The position numbers were made by a program, and so were the translations under genes. Below, in pieces: positions 33,671-42,300 of a stretch of DNA of 64,000 nucleotides (positions within the stretch are counted from its first letter, which is position 1; every line of letters begins with the position of its first letter). The stretch is taken from the NCBI GenBank assembly GCA_934667625.1, contig CAKUMH010000008.1, positions 26,981 through 90,980 on the forward strand. The letters run 5' to 3'. A model generated the notes under the pieces. That model had not been told where the DNA came from and did not search any database. It worked only from the letters and a program-made list of their open reading frames with translations. The stretch comes from an uncultured Elusimicrobiales bacterium (lineage in GTDB: Bacteria; Elusimicrobiota; Elusimicrobia; Elusimicrobiales; Elusimicrobiaceae).

Positions 33671-34147
33671 TTATTTTTCTAAAACAGTTTCGCCTTCCGG
33701 GGCAGCGGGCGCCTCTTTCTTTCTCTCGTATTTAGGCAAGAGCGCAAACAGTGCATACGCGCTTAGCATTTGCAAGGTAAACGCCGCCGATACAAACACA
33801 TATTTGTACACGCTCATGGCCTCTACCGAAGGGACCGGATGCGCCACATAGTAAAACTGCCCCAAAATGCGCAAAAAGGGCACAAACGTAAAATCCAAAT
33901 TCGTCAGTAGCGCCAATAATCCCTGCACCGCCGCCAGCACGCACACATACCGCTCGTGAAGCAAGATAAAAATTACTTGCGACGCATACAGCACCAAAAA
34001 ACCCGCATGCAACCGGAGCAGCACGCCGTCCGCAGACAAATCCCGCACCGCCAGGCAAAAATTGATAAACGTCCCCAGCAGGCAGAAAATCAAAATCACC
34101 TGCACCCACATGTTTAGTCCGGTTATCCGGTTGAACAGTTTATTCAT
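33671..34147 (-). CDS. small four-helix membrane protein of unknown function
   Basis: The product has 158 residues with four predicted membrane helices (about 13-33, 44-64, 68-90 and 113-137) and a charged C-terminal tail (KYERKKEAPAAPEGE). I recognise no family. The loop between helices 3 and 4 holds VPFLRILGQFYYVAHPVPS. Its start is 2 nt after the ddl stop, so it is coexpressed with D-Ala-D-Ala ligase; a part in envelope assembly is possible but nothing in the sequence shows it. Confidence 0.7.
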   Translation of the reverse strand: MNKLFNRITGLNMWVQVILIFCLLGTFINFCLAVRDLSADGVLLRLHAGFLVLYASQVIFILLHERYVCVLAAVQGLLALLTNLDFTFVPFLRILGQFYYVAHPVPSVEAMSVYKYVFVSAAFTLQMLSAYALFALLPKYERKKEAPAAPEGETVLEK

Positions 34148-34149
34148 AT

Positions 34150-35223
34150 TCAGCGGCTCGTTTGCAAAGCCTCTTTGCGTTGGTGCACCGTCAGTGCCAG
34201 CCCAATTAATTTATCCAAAATTTGGCTGTAGTCCTCACCACTGGCTTCAAAAAGTTGCGGGAAGAGACTCGTCTCGCTCATACCCGGCAAGGTATTAATT
34301 TCGGAAAAATAATAATGCCCGGCCTTATCCATCAAATAGTCCACGCGCGCCAACCCGCTCCCGCGCAGCGCACGGAAGAAGACCTCGCTGTCTTGGCGCA
34401 TTTTGGCCGCCGTGTCCGCCGGAATATCCGCCGGCACTTTGGTTTCGCATCCGCCCGCCACCACATACTTGGCGTTGTAGTCAAAGAACTCCCCCGCCAG
34501 CGCGCGCAACTCTCCGCAGGCAGAAGATTTCAGTTCGCCTCCGTCTCCGTAAATAGCGCAAAAAATTTCACGGGCGCGGTCCACGCCTTTTTCCACCATA
34601 ACATCCGTATCAAATTGCAGGGCAAATTGCACCGCGTCGTGGAGCTCGCGCATTTCTTTCACCTTGCGCACCCCGACAGACGACCCCAGCCGCACCGGTT
34701 TGACAAACACCGGCAGCCCCTGCTGCTCCACCCAGGTTTCCAAGGAGGCTTTGTCGTAAGGCTGAAATTTGGAAATGGTTTTCCACGGCAGCACTGGCAG
34801 TCCGGCTTCGCGCGCCAACATTTTGGAAATTTCCTTATCCATACCCATGGCCGAGGCCAACACGCCACACCCCACGTACGGCACATTAAGCGTTTCCAAA
34901 AATCCCTGCAGGGTGCCGTCCTCGCAGTTGGTACCGTGCACCACGGGGAACACTACATCCGCCGCCACGGCAAAAGAGCCGTCTTCCGACACTAGCGTTA
35001 CGCCGTCTTTTAAAACAGGCGTCACGGGTTTATCCTGCGGGGTTTGAAAGCCGCACGCCGTTTGCAAAAACCAGCGCCCCTGCTTGCTGATAAAAACGGG
35101 ATAAATCTGATATTTTTCCGGCTGGGCGGAAAGAATTTTACACACGGTTCCCGCGCTGTGTACAGACACTTCGTGCTCGGTGGATTTTCCGCCGTATAAC
35201 ACCACTACTTTTAAAATTGACAT
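34150..35223 (-). CDS. ddl: D-alanine--D-alanine ligase
   Basis: This 357-residue ATP-grasp enzyme has VLYGGKSTEHEVSVHSAGTV, the VFPVVHGTNCEDGTLQGFLE motif, LPVFVKPVRLGSSVGV of the ATP lid and FSEINTLPGMSETSLFPQL with the magnesium ligands. It makes the D-Ala-D-Ala dipeptide for peptidoglycan. AAGGA lies before the ATG. It is first of a two-gene tail with the small membrane protein and lies after a hairpin separating it from the coiled-coil gene. Confidence 0.95.
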   Translation of the reverse strand: MSILKVVVLYGGKSTEHEVSVHSAGTVCKILSAQPEKYQIYPVFISKQGRWFLQTACGFQTPQDKPVTPVLKDGVTLVSEDGSFAVAADVVFPVVHGTNCEDGTLQGFLETLNVPYVGCGVLASAMGMDKEISKMLAREAGLPVLPWKTISKFQPYDKASLETWVEQQGLPVFVKPVRLGSSVGVRKVKEMRELHDAVQFALQFDTDVMVEKGVDRAREIFCAIYGDGGELKSSACGELRALAGEFFDYNAKYVVAGGCETKVPADIPADTAAKMRQDSEVFFRALRGSGLARVDYLMDKAGHYYFSEINTLPGMSETSLFPQLFEASGEDYSQILDKLIGLALTVHQRKEALQTSR

Positions 35224-35247
35224 ATTTTTTCGTCCTTATAGTAAAGA

Positions 35248-35268
35248 GGCCTGACGCTTGGCCAGGCC
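35248..35268 (-). terminator. stem-loop between the coiled-coil gene and ddl
   Basis: GGCCTG and CAGGCC form a 6-bp stem with a 9-nt loop on the minus strand, followed by TCTTTACT. It is a weak terminator or attenuator. Confidence 0.45.
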
Positions 35269-35279
35269 CTAAATATCGG

Positions 35280-37229
35280 TTATTTATCTTCCCGGAAGAT
35301 TGACCACTTCATGCGGCCGATAAAGCTGTCCGTCTTCTCCAAAAAATCCTCTCCGTCAAAGAGCGGCTCCGGCTGCGGCACGGGATCGGCCACCTTAATT
35401 TCGGGCAAATCCGCATCGGTCTGCACTTGGGCCAATTTATTTTGGTGCACGGTAACAGGTTTTTCACTGGCGGGAATGGGCTCTGCTTTGACGGGCGCCG
35501 CAATTGCCACCGGATCCTGCGGGCGTTTTTGTTCCTCTTGCGGGGCCGCCGGGCGTTTTGGAGCGGCCTTACGCAGCAACTCCTCTTTGTCCGCGCGTTC
35601 TTTTTCCTGCACGAGGCGCGCCGCCAACAACGCCGCGCTTTGGTTGCGCAGCTGCTGGTTTTCCTTGGAAAGCGCTTCTTGCGCCTGTTCCAGATCCGCC
35701 GTACGTTTTTTAAGCTGTTGGCTTTCCTGCGAAAGTGAATCCTTCTCGCGGGACAGGGCTTCCTTTTCCGCCTGCAAAGCCATCAAATTTTGGCGCATAT
35801 TTGCTGTTTCGTTAGAGACCGCCTGCAACTGCTCGTTTTCTGCATTCAAGCGGGCTGCCTGTTCGGCCAATGTGGCTTTTTCTTGCGAAAGCGCCTGGGC
35901 CTGCGCCGACAGTTCCGCCTGCTGACGCGATAGCGTCTCGTTCTGTTCCTGCAGGGCCGCCTTTTCCTGGTTCCAGGCTTGCGCCTGGGCCTGCCAGTTG
36001 TTCTTCTCCTGCGTCAGGCCGGCACTGGCGGACTGCAGGGTTTCATTCTGACGCGTTAAAGCTTCGTTCTGCTGGCCCAACACCTCAATTTTCTGTTTGA
36101 GTTGTTCAATTACCGCATCGTTTTGGTTAATTTTGGCAAGCAGTTCTTTGAAATTCTTTTCTAACAAATCCTTTTCTTGGCGCACCGCCTCCAAGGAAGA
36201 TTGGGCCCGCTCCACATCCACGGCCAGTCCGTCGCGTTGGCCTTCCAGCGCGCGCAGCCGCTCGGAAAATACCGCCAGCTGTTTTTGCGCTGTTTTGGAA
36301 TGTTTTTCCTGCAGGGCGGCCATTTCGGCCTTGAGGGTGAGCAGTTCGTGCTCTTTGGCCTCCAGGCGGGCAAGCGCCTCTTCTTTTTCGGCGGCGGCCT
36401 TGTGGAGTTTCAAATTTTCGGCCTTTAAGGATTCTATCTCCTCCACCTGCTTCATGCACGTGTCGGAAATTTCCTGCAATTGGTTTTCCAGGCTGGACAC
36501 CTTTTGCTGGTATTCCTGCTTAATGGAAATAATGCGGCCTTCAAAATCAAAGGATTTAAAGCGCTCTTCTGCGGCGGTCAGCTGGTCGCGCAGGGACAAA
36601 ATTTCTTTGGCCTGCTCGGCGGATTTTTTAAGTGCTTCCATTTTTTCCTGCTGCACTTTTTTAATCTCGCGGTCCAGGGCGCTGTTCACGGCTTTAAGCT
36701 GGGAGGCCTTTTGGCGCAAGCTAAAAAGGATTCTTTCCCGCTCCTCCTGGTCCACGCGCTGCGCCTGCGGGTCGTAGTGATACACCGCCGGGTGCGCGGC
36801 ATTTTTAAAGGCCGTTGGAAGGGGATCAAAAGAACGCTGTACAGGCGGCTCCTGATAGGCCCGGTCCTGCTGTGCGCGGGACAAATTTTCCACGCTGGCT
36901 TTTAAGCTGGCAATGGTGCGGGAGATATGCTCCAAAAAGGCGTCCTTGTCTTTTTGGCGTTCCATGGCCTCGCGCGTGCGGGCCAATTCGTTCAAAATCA
37001 GTTGGTTCTGTCCGGCAGTGGCTTCAAAGCGGTCTTCCAATTCGCGGATTTTTTGTTCCAGCTTTTCAAAGGAACGTTCGTATTGGGCAGGCTTGGCGGG
37101 AACGGCCCCTTCTCTTGGGGCAAAAAAGCCTTCCGGCGGGTTGGCGGGCGAAAAAGTATTCTCTTTAAATTTTTCTAAAAATTGGGCAATATCGCCGTGT
37201 CCGTCCAGTTGATTATTTTCTAACGCCAT
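35280..37229 (-). CDS. large coiled-coil protein of unknown function
   Basis: This 649-residue protein has no signal peptide. Residues ~55-550 are almost continuous coiled coil with heptads rich in Glu, Gln, Leu and Ala (for example LSQEKATLAEQAARLNAE). The first ~45 residues are hydrophilic and contain FLEKFKENTFSPANPPEGFF. After a Pro/Ala-rich linker a short aromatic/basic end (MKWSIFREDK) closes the chain. Such architecture suits a cytoplasmic scaffold or filament, perhaps in cell shape or division given ddl, folC and murA nearby, but that is inference. GGGGAG precedes the ATG, with a possible promoter upstream (TTGTGG, 17 nt, ATTTTA). Confidence 0.68.
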   Translation of the reverse strand: MALENNQLDGHGDIAQFLEKFKENTFSPANPPEGFFAPREGAVPAKPAQYERSFEKLEQKIRELEDRFEATAGQNQLILNELARTREAMERQKDKDAFLEHISRTIASLKASVENLSRAQQDRAYQEPPVQRSFDPLPTAFKNAAHPAVYHYDPQAQRVDQEERERILFSLRQKASQLKAVNSALDREIKKVQQEKMEALKKSAEQAKEILSLRDQLTAAEERFKSFDFEGRIISIKQEYQQKVSSLENQLQEISDTCMKQVEEIESLKAENLKLHKAAAEKEEALARLEAKEHELLTLKAEMAALQEKHSKTAQKQLAVFSERLRALEGQRDGLAVDVERAQSSLEAVRQEKDLLEKNFKELLAKINQNDAVIEQLKQKIEVLGQQNEALTRQNETLQSASAGLTQEKNNWQAQAQAWNQEKAALQEQNETLSRQQAELSAQAQALSQEKATLAEQAARLNAENEQLQAVSNETANMRQNLMALQAEKEALSREKDSLSQESQQLKKRTADLEQAQEALSKENQQLRNQSAALLAARLVQEKERADKEELLRKAAPKRPAAPQEEQKRPQDPVAIAAPVKAEPIPASEKPVTVHQNKLAQVQTDADLPEIKVADPVPQPEPLFDGEDFLEKTDSFIGRMKWSIFREDK

Positions 37230-37322
37230 AGAAGCTCCCCGTCATAAAATGCTTACACTAAATTTAACCACAATACGCCCCGTGCTGTCAACCCCGTTTT
37301 CTGACGGAAAAACCACACTGGA

Positions 37323-38549
37323 CTATCGCGCTTTTGCCCGCACGGCACCTACTAAATAAAAAGACCCCGTGCACAGCACCCGCGGAAATTTTTCAGCCAG
37401 TGCCAAGGCCCGCGCCCAATCGGGTTCCACGGTCACCCGGGCGCCCTTTGGCAGCGCCGCTAACAATGCCTCTGCTCCGGCCCCGCGCGGCGAGGGTGGC
37501 ACTGTCAAAATAATTGTTTTAAAGTGCGCGCACAACAGGGCCAGCATTTTTTTGTAATCCTTATCGCGCATAAACCCGCATAAAAGGGCCGTGTCCTGCG
37601 GGTAGGGTGTTTTTTGCCAAAAAGCTAGTAAGGTTTCTATGGCCTGCGGGTTATGCGCTCCGTCCAAAATAAACGGGGTTTTCCCCACGTGGCACAACTC
37701 AAAACGCCCGGGCAGCGTCACTTGTTCAAACGCTTTTTTTACAGCCGTTTCAGGCCAATGTAACTGCCGGGCGGCTTGGTAAACCAAACACGCATTTTGC
37801 GTTTGACGCCCGCCCAAGGCATGCAGCAGCCACTCACCGCCCTGCTGGGTGCGTAAAACGGTTTGTCCGTTTACAAAATCATAGGCATATTCGCGGAAAG
37901 GTTCCCCCTCCTGCACAAAGCGCAGCGGAGCGCGCAGGTCCTGCGCCGCCTGGGTAATGACCTGTTTTGCCTCCTGCGCAAGCGCGCCGCACAAAACGGA
38001 AATGCCTGGCTTGAGGATTCCCGCCTTTTCGTGCGCAATTTGCGCCAGCGTGTTTCCCAGGTATTGCGTATGGTCCAAACCAACGGAGGTAATCAGCGTC
38101 AACACCGGCGTACACACATTGGTCGGGTCCTTGCGTCCGCCCAGGCCTGTTTCCAGCACCGCCGTTTTCACTCCTTGGCGTGCAAAATATAAAAACGCAG
38201 CCGCTGTTAAAATTTCAAAAAAATTAAGGGGTTCTTCCTCCGCCTCTAAGACGGCGGATACCGTGCGGCAAAAGGCTTGTTTGGAGATAGGTTTTCCGTC
38301 AATTTCAATGCGTTCGGTAGGAGACACCAAATGGGGCGATACAAACAACCCGGTCTTATCCCCGGCGGCCGAGGCCGTGCGGGCCAACAAGGTGCACACC
38401 GTACCTTTGCCGTTGGTGCCGGCTACATGTAAAATGCGGTATTTTTCTTGCGGGTTTCCCAGTCGCGCAAGCAGGGCGCGAAAGCCCTCCGGCCCGGCTC
38501 CTGTTCCGCCCCGCTTGAGCAGGGAATTAAACACAGCGTCAAAATTCAT
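37323..38549 (-). CDS. folC: folylpolyglutamate / dihydrofolate synthase FolC
   Basis: The product has 408 residues from ATG 38549; a longer frame upstream only overlaps murA. The Mur-ligase-type core has VAGTNGKGTVCTLLA, the TERIEIDGKPIS and SPHLVSP substrate region, ETGLGGRKDPTNV, SVGLDHTQYLGNTLAQIAHEKAGI and FILDGAHNPQA. It adds glutamates to folates (and, if bifunctional, makes dihydrofolate). It overlaps the murA end by 11 nt. Confidence 0.93.
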   Translation of the reverse strand: MNFDAVFNSLLKRGGTGAGPEGFRALLARLGNPQEKYRILHVAGTNGKGTVCTLLARTASAAGDKTGLFVSPHLVSPTERIEIDGKPISKQAFCRTVSAVLEAEEEPLNFFEILTAAAFLYFARQGVKTAVLETGLGGRKDPTNVCTPVLTLITSVGLDHTQYLGNTLAQIAHEKAGILKPGISVLCGALAQEAKQVITQAAQDLRAPLRFVQEGEPFREYAYDFVNGQTVLRTQQGGEWLLHALGGRQTQNACLVYQAARQLHWPETAVKKAFEQVTLPGRFELCHVGKTPFILDGAHNPQAIETLLAFWQKTPYPQDTALLCGFMRDKDYKKMLALLCAHFKTIILTVPPSPRGAGAEALLAALPKGARVTVEPDWARALALAEKFPRVLCTGSFYLVGAVRAKAR

Positions 38550-39810
38550 TTTTGTCGGGGTTATAGCGGCGGATATCGGCCCCCAGGGCGCCCAGTTTTT
38601 GTTCCAGGTTTTCGTAGCCGCGGTCAATGTGATACACGCGTTCCACTTCCGTTTCGCCCTTGGCACACAGGCCGGCAATCACCAGCGCCATGCCGCCGCG
38701 CAAATCGGAAGCCTGCACATGGGCGGCGGAAAGCGCCTCCACGCCCGTCACGCGCGCCACGCTTTTTTCGGTGGAAATGTTGGCCCCCATACGCACCAGC
38801 TCCGGCGCATGCATAAAACGGTTTTCAAAAATATCCTCATCCACCTCGGCTGTACCGTTGCACAGCGTCATCAGCGTCATCCACGGGGCCTGCAAATCGG
38901 TGGCAAAACCGGGGTACGGCGCCGTGCGCACGCGGACAGGTTTTATGGCCCCGTCGTACGCATGCACGCGCACAGAATCGTCCGTCACGTCCAACGTAAA
39001 CCCTGCTTCCTGTAAATCTTCCAGCAAAATGGAATTGTGCTCCGGCACACAACCCGTCACGGTCACGTCGCCGCGCGTCGCGCACGCCGCCAAAATGTAG
39101 GAACCCGTTTCAATGCGGTCCGCCACCACCGTGTGTTCTGCCCCGTGCAAAGCGGCCTTGCCGTGCACAATCAGCTGGCCTTTGTCACCCACGCGGATGT
39201 CCGCCCCCATTTTGTTTAAGAAGGCAATCACGTCGTCCACTTCCGGTTCTTTGGCCACATTTTCCAGCACCGTTTCCCCTTCAATCAGGCACGCGCACAT
39301 AAGCAGGTTTTGCGTCGCGCCCACACTGGGAAAGCGCAGCACAATCTTGGCTGGCGTCAGTTTTTCAGCCGCAATAACCACATTTCCCGCCTGAATTTCG
39401 CAGGTGGCGCCTAATTTTTCAAAGCCCTTTAAATGAATATCCACCGGGCGCACGCCAATCGCGCAGCCGCCGGGGAGCGGAATTTCGGCCGTTTTAAACC
39501 GCGCCAAAAGCGGCCCTGCCACCCAAAAGCTCGCCCGCATTTGCTTGACCAGTTCATAAGGCAAATTATTTTTGAGCACCCCGTCGGCCGTCACGGTCAC
39601 GGTGTTATTTTTGTATTCCACCTTTTTGCCCAAGTACTCCAAAATTTTAAGCGTGGTGCGCACGTCGCGCAGGTTGGGCACACGGTGGAGCACGCAGGGC
39701 TCGTCCGTCAGCAAGGTAGCCACCAAAATAGGCAAGGCGGCGTTTTTACTGCCGCTGATCTGCACCGTTCCGTTTAATTTTTTTCCGCCGTGAATAATAA
39801 ATCTGTCCAT
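38539..39810 (-). CDS. murA: UDP-N-acetylglucosamine 1-carboxyvinyltransferase MurA
   Basis: The protein has 423 residues from ATG 39810 with AGGAG 8 nt upstream. N-terminal IHGGKKLNGTVQISGSKNAA carries the catalytic Lys-Asn pair. RASFWVAGPLLARF and LPGGCAIGVRPVDIHL contain the PEP-binding, fosfomycin-sensitive Cys. Toward the C-terminus come FATDLQAPWMTLMT and HAADLRGG-like QASDLRGGMALV. It catalyses the first committed step of peptidoglycan synthesis. It lies 19 nt after prmC. Confidence 0.96.
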   Translation of the reverse strand: MDRFIIHGGKKLNGTVQISGSKNAALPILVATLLTDEPCVLHRVPNLRDVRTTLKILEYLGKKVEYKNNTVTVTADGVLKNNLPYELVKQMRASFWVAGPLLARFKTAEIPLPGGCAIGVRPVDIHLKGFEKLGATCEIQAGNVVIAAEKLTPAKIVLRFPSVGATQNLLMCACLIEGETVLENVAKEPEVDDVIAFLNKMGADIRVGDKGQLIVHGKAALHGAEHTVVADRIETGSYILAACATRGDVTVTGCVPEHNSILLEDLQEAGFTLDVTDDSVRVHAYDGAIKPVRVRTAPYPGFATDLQAPWMTLMTLCNGTAEVDEDIFENRFMHAPELVRMGANISTEKSVARVTGVEALSAAHVQASDLRGGMALVIAGLCAKGETEVERVYHIDRGYENLEQKLGALGADIRRYNPDKNEF

Positions 39811-39829
39811 AGTCAAAGCTCCTGGGGTA

Positions 39830-40666
39830 TTAACTCTTGCGGGCAAACACAAACCGCTCTACGTTAAATATATCTTTTTTTACTTCCGCTTTCCAACCAA
39901 TTTCCATGAGGCCGCGCGCCAAGGGCCAAGGCTGTCCTTCGTTTAGCTCCAGGGCCAGTAGCCCGCCGGGGTTCAAATAACCGTCGGCCGCCTCGCACAA
40001 CGGGCGCGTCACGTCAAACCCGTCCGCGCCGCCGTCCAGCGCCAAGCGCGGCTCGTGCCGGACTTCGCGCGTGAGACCTGCCAAATCCGCCGTGGGGATA
40101 TAAGGCGGGTTGGCGATAATTAAATCAAACGTGCCCGAAACATTTTCCCACAAATCGCTTTGCAAAAATTGCACCCGTTCCAGCAAGCGGTGTTCACGCG
40201 CGTTTTGATAAGCCACCTGCAGCGCGGCTTCGCTCTTGTCCGCCGCCAATACGCGCGCGCGGGGAAATTTATTGGCAAGCGCCAGCGCAATGCACCCGCT
40301 GCCCGTGCACATATCCAAAAAGGCATAGGCGCCGTCCCGTACAAAACACGCCGCCGCCTGTTCCACCAAATCTTCGGTTTCGGGGCGCGGCGTCAAAACG
40401 GCGGGAGTTACGCGGATATCCAACCCACAAAAGGGTTGAAATCCGACGATATGCGAAAGCGGCTCCCCCGCGGCCTTACGCGTAAGCCAAGTTTCAAACT
40501 GGCGTTGCTGTGCCTGGGAGAGTTCCTCCCCCCCATGCGCCAGCACCCACGTCCGTCCGACGTTTAACACACTGGACAGCAGCCACTGGGCGTTAGCAGC
40601 GGGCTCGTCCGAACCGGCCTCTTCCAGCCGTTTTTCGGCCTCAAGTAGAATTTGGGAAATGGTCAT
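39830..40666 (-). CDS. prmC: release factor glutamine methyltransferase PrmC
   Basis: This 278-residue protein has an N-terminal helical domain with GEPLSHIVGFQPFCGL, SAM-binding strand FLDMCTGSGCIALALA and the catalytic IIANPPYIPT motif, then ALDGGADGFDVTRPL. It methylates the GGQ glutamine of release factors, and prfA lies immediately upstream in the same orientation, the classical pairing, though a strong terminator separates them. Length is normal. Confidence 0.94.
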   Translation of the reverse strand: MTISQILLEAEKRLEEAGSDEPAANAQWLLSSVLNVGRTWVLAHGGEELSQAQQRQFETWLTRKAAGEPLSHIVGFQPFCGLDIRVTPAVLTPRPETEDLVEQAAACFVRDGAYAFLDMCTGSGCIALALANKFPRARVLAADKSEAALQVAYQNAREHRLLERVQFLQSDLWENVSGTFDLIIANPPYIPTADLAGLTREVRHEPRLALDGGADGFDVTRPLCEAADGYLNPGGLLALELNEGQPWPLARGLMEIGWKAEVKKDIFNVERFVFARKS

Positions 40667-40677
40667 AAAACTCCTTA

Positions 40678-40707
40678 TAAAAAAAGCCGGGCGGGGTTCC
40701 GCCCGGC
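40678..40707 (-). terminator. Rho-independent terminator after prfA
   Basis: GCCGGGCGG and CCGCCCGGC form a 9-bp stem with a 4-nt loop, followed by seven T on the minus strand. Confidence 0.88.
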
Positions 40708-40724
40708 GGCTTAAAAAGGACGCG

Positions 40725-41783
40725 TCAAATCTGCAAATTTTTTAGTTTTTGCTCCACGCGATACGCCCTCAAATCCTCCAAAATAGGTTCAATGTTTCCT
40801 TCCATAATTTCCATTAAATTGTGGTAAGATTTTTCGGTGCGGTGGTCGGTCACGCGGCTCTGCGGAAAGTTATACGTGCGGATTTTTTCACTCCGGTCGC
40901 CCGTGCCCACCTGGGCCTTGCGCTCGTCGTAAATTTCCTTATTGCGTTTTTCTTCCTCAATCTGATATAGCTTGGCACGCAGCATGGCCATGGCCTTTTC
41001 GCGGTTTTTACCCTGGTGGCGTTCCTCGCGGCAGGACACCACAATCCCCGTCGGTTTGTGGATGATGCGCACCGCTGTTTCCACCTTGTTGACGTTCTGT
41101 CCGCCCGCTCCGCCGGAACGGCAGGTTTCCATCTCCAAATCCTCGGGGCGGATTTCAATGTCAATTTCTTCGGCTTCGGGCATAATGGCCACAGTCACGG
41201 TGGACGTATGCACACGCCCGGCGGTTTCGGTGTCGGGCACGCGCTGCACGCGATGCGTTCCCGCCTCGTTGCGCAGCCACGAATAGGCCCCGTCGCCCTT
41301 AATAAACATGCTGACGTATTTGCAACCTTTTAATCCGGTAGGTGTAAATTCCAAAATTTCGGTGCTCCAACCCTTGGTTTGGGCAAAATGCTGGTACACG
41401 CGCAAGAGTTCGGCCGCAAACAGGGCGGATTCGTCGCCGCCGGCGCCGGGGCGGATTTCCAAATAAATGTTTTTGGAGTCATTGGGATCGGGCGGAATGA
41501 CCAAAATGCGCAGTTCCTTTTGCAGTTCGGGCAGTTTGGCTTCCAGCTCGGCCAGTTCGTCCGCAGCCATTTTGACAAGTTCCTTGTCCTCGCCCGCTTC
41601 AATCATGGCGCGATCATCAGCAATGGCCTTTTCGGCCGCGTTGATTTCCTGCTCCTTTTCAATAATCGGCTTTAAAAAAGCATGGCGCTTGGCCTTTACG
41701 GCCAAGTCCTGGCTGGACAAATTGCCGGAAGAAAGTTCCGTTTCCAACTGTTTAAATTCGGCTACGTATTTGGAGGTATCCAT
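40725..41783 (-). CDS. prfA: peptide chain release factor 1
   Basis: The product has 352 residues from ATG 41783 (AAGGA 6 nt upstream). RF1 marks are the codon-reading region VQRVPDTETAGRVHTSTVTV with a P-x-T tripeptide (PDT), the catalytic GSGGAGGQNVNKVETAV loop and RTYNFPQSRVTDHR. It releases the peptide at UAA and UAG. The gene is flanked on both sides by terminators, suggesting its own transcript. Confidence 0.96.
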   Translation of the reverse strand: MDTSKYVAEFKQLETELSSGNLSSQDLAVKAKRHAFLKPIIEKEQEINAAEKAIADDRAMIEAGEDKELVKMAADELAELEAKLPELQKELRILVIPPDPNDSKNIYLEIRPGAGGDESALFAAELLRVYQHFAQTKGWSTEILEFTPTGLKGCKYVSMFIKGDGAYSWLRNEAGTHRVQRVPDTETAGRVHTSTVTVAIMPEAEEIDIEIRPEDLEMETCRSGGAGGQNVNKVETAVRIIHKPTGIVVSCREERHQGKNREKAMAMLRAKLYQIEEEKRNKEIYDERKAQVGTGDRSEKIRTYNFPQSRVTDHRTEKSYHNLMEIMEGNIEPILEDLRAYRVEQKLKNLQI

Positions 41784-41821
41784 AAAAATCCTTGCGGGCG
41801 TGCCCGTCACAACTACAAAGA

Positions 41822-41859
41822 AAAAGAGCAGACCCCCTTGCGGACAGTCTGCTCTTTTG
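41822..41859 (-). terminator. terminator after rpmE
   Basis: AAAAGAGCAGAC and GTCTGCTCTTTT make a 12-bp stem just after the rpmE stop, with T-rich flanks on both strands. Confidence 0.85.
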
Positions 41860-41870
41860 TAAAACGGCTG

Positions 41871-42215
41871 CTATTTAGCGGCTTCGGCTTGCGCTTTGGG
41901 AGCGGCTTTCTTGGCCGGTTTCTTGACGGCAGCTTTCTTAGCCACCACCGGTTTTTTGACCAATTTAGCCTTGGCCTTCACTTCGGTTTTCGGTTTGCGG
42001 ACCATGGTTTTACCTTCGGTCTTAGCAAAACGTTTGTTGAATTTTTCCACCATACCTTCGGTGTCCAGCAATTTCTGTTTGCCGGTGAAGAACGGGTGGC
42101 AAGCGGCGCAGATGTCCAATTTCAAAGTTTTGGCCGTGGAGCGGGTCATAAATTTGTTACCGCACGCGCAGACGGCTTCTACGAATTCGTAAGTCGGGTG
42201 TATTTTTTCTTTCAT
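41871..42215 (-). CDS. rpmE: ribosomal protein bL31 with Lys/Ala-rich tail
   Basis: This 114-residue protein carries a standard bL31 in its first ~68 residues: MKEKIHPTYEFVEAVCACGN, the second zinc pair in LDICAACHPFFTGKQ, then RFAKTEG. The four cysteines predict a zinc-binding C+ type. The last ~45 residues are a Lys/Ala/Pro/Val extension (such as AAVKKPAKKAAPK) not found in ordinary L31. The basic tail probably contacts rRNA; a similar tail is on the sigma factor in this window. Promoter TGGTACAAT and AAGGAAG site are clear. Confidence 0.93.
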   Translation of the reverse strand: MKEKIHPTYEFVEAVCACGNKFMTRSTAKTLKLDICAACHPFFTGKQKLLDTEGMVEKFNKRFAKTEGKTMVRKPKTEVKAKAKLVKKPVVAKKAAVKKPAKKAAPKAQAEAAK

Positions 42216-42247
42216 TTTATAGTCTTCCTTTCAAAATCTTATAGTTT

Positions 42248-42256
42248 ATTGTACCA
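42248..42256 (-). promoter_or_regulatory. extended -10 promoter of rpmE
   Basis: TGGTACAAT on the minus strand, 32 nt before the rpmE ATG. It matches the TGn-extended pattern seen elsewhere here. Confidence 0.55.
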
Positions 42257-42300
42257 TAAATGGCGGCCTTTGGGAAAGAATTTCTTTTCCACCGCCCAAG

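Noticed and set aside
38550..38678. N-terminal extension of FolC
   Set aside because: The added residues overlap murA, lack similarity and a ribosome site; FolC homology begins at ATG 38549.
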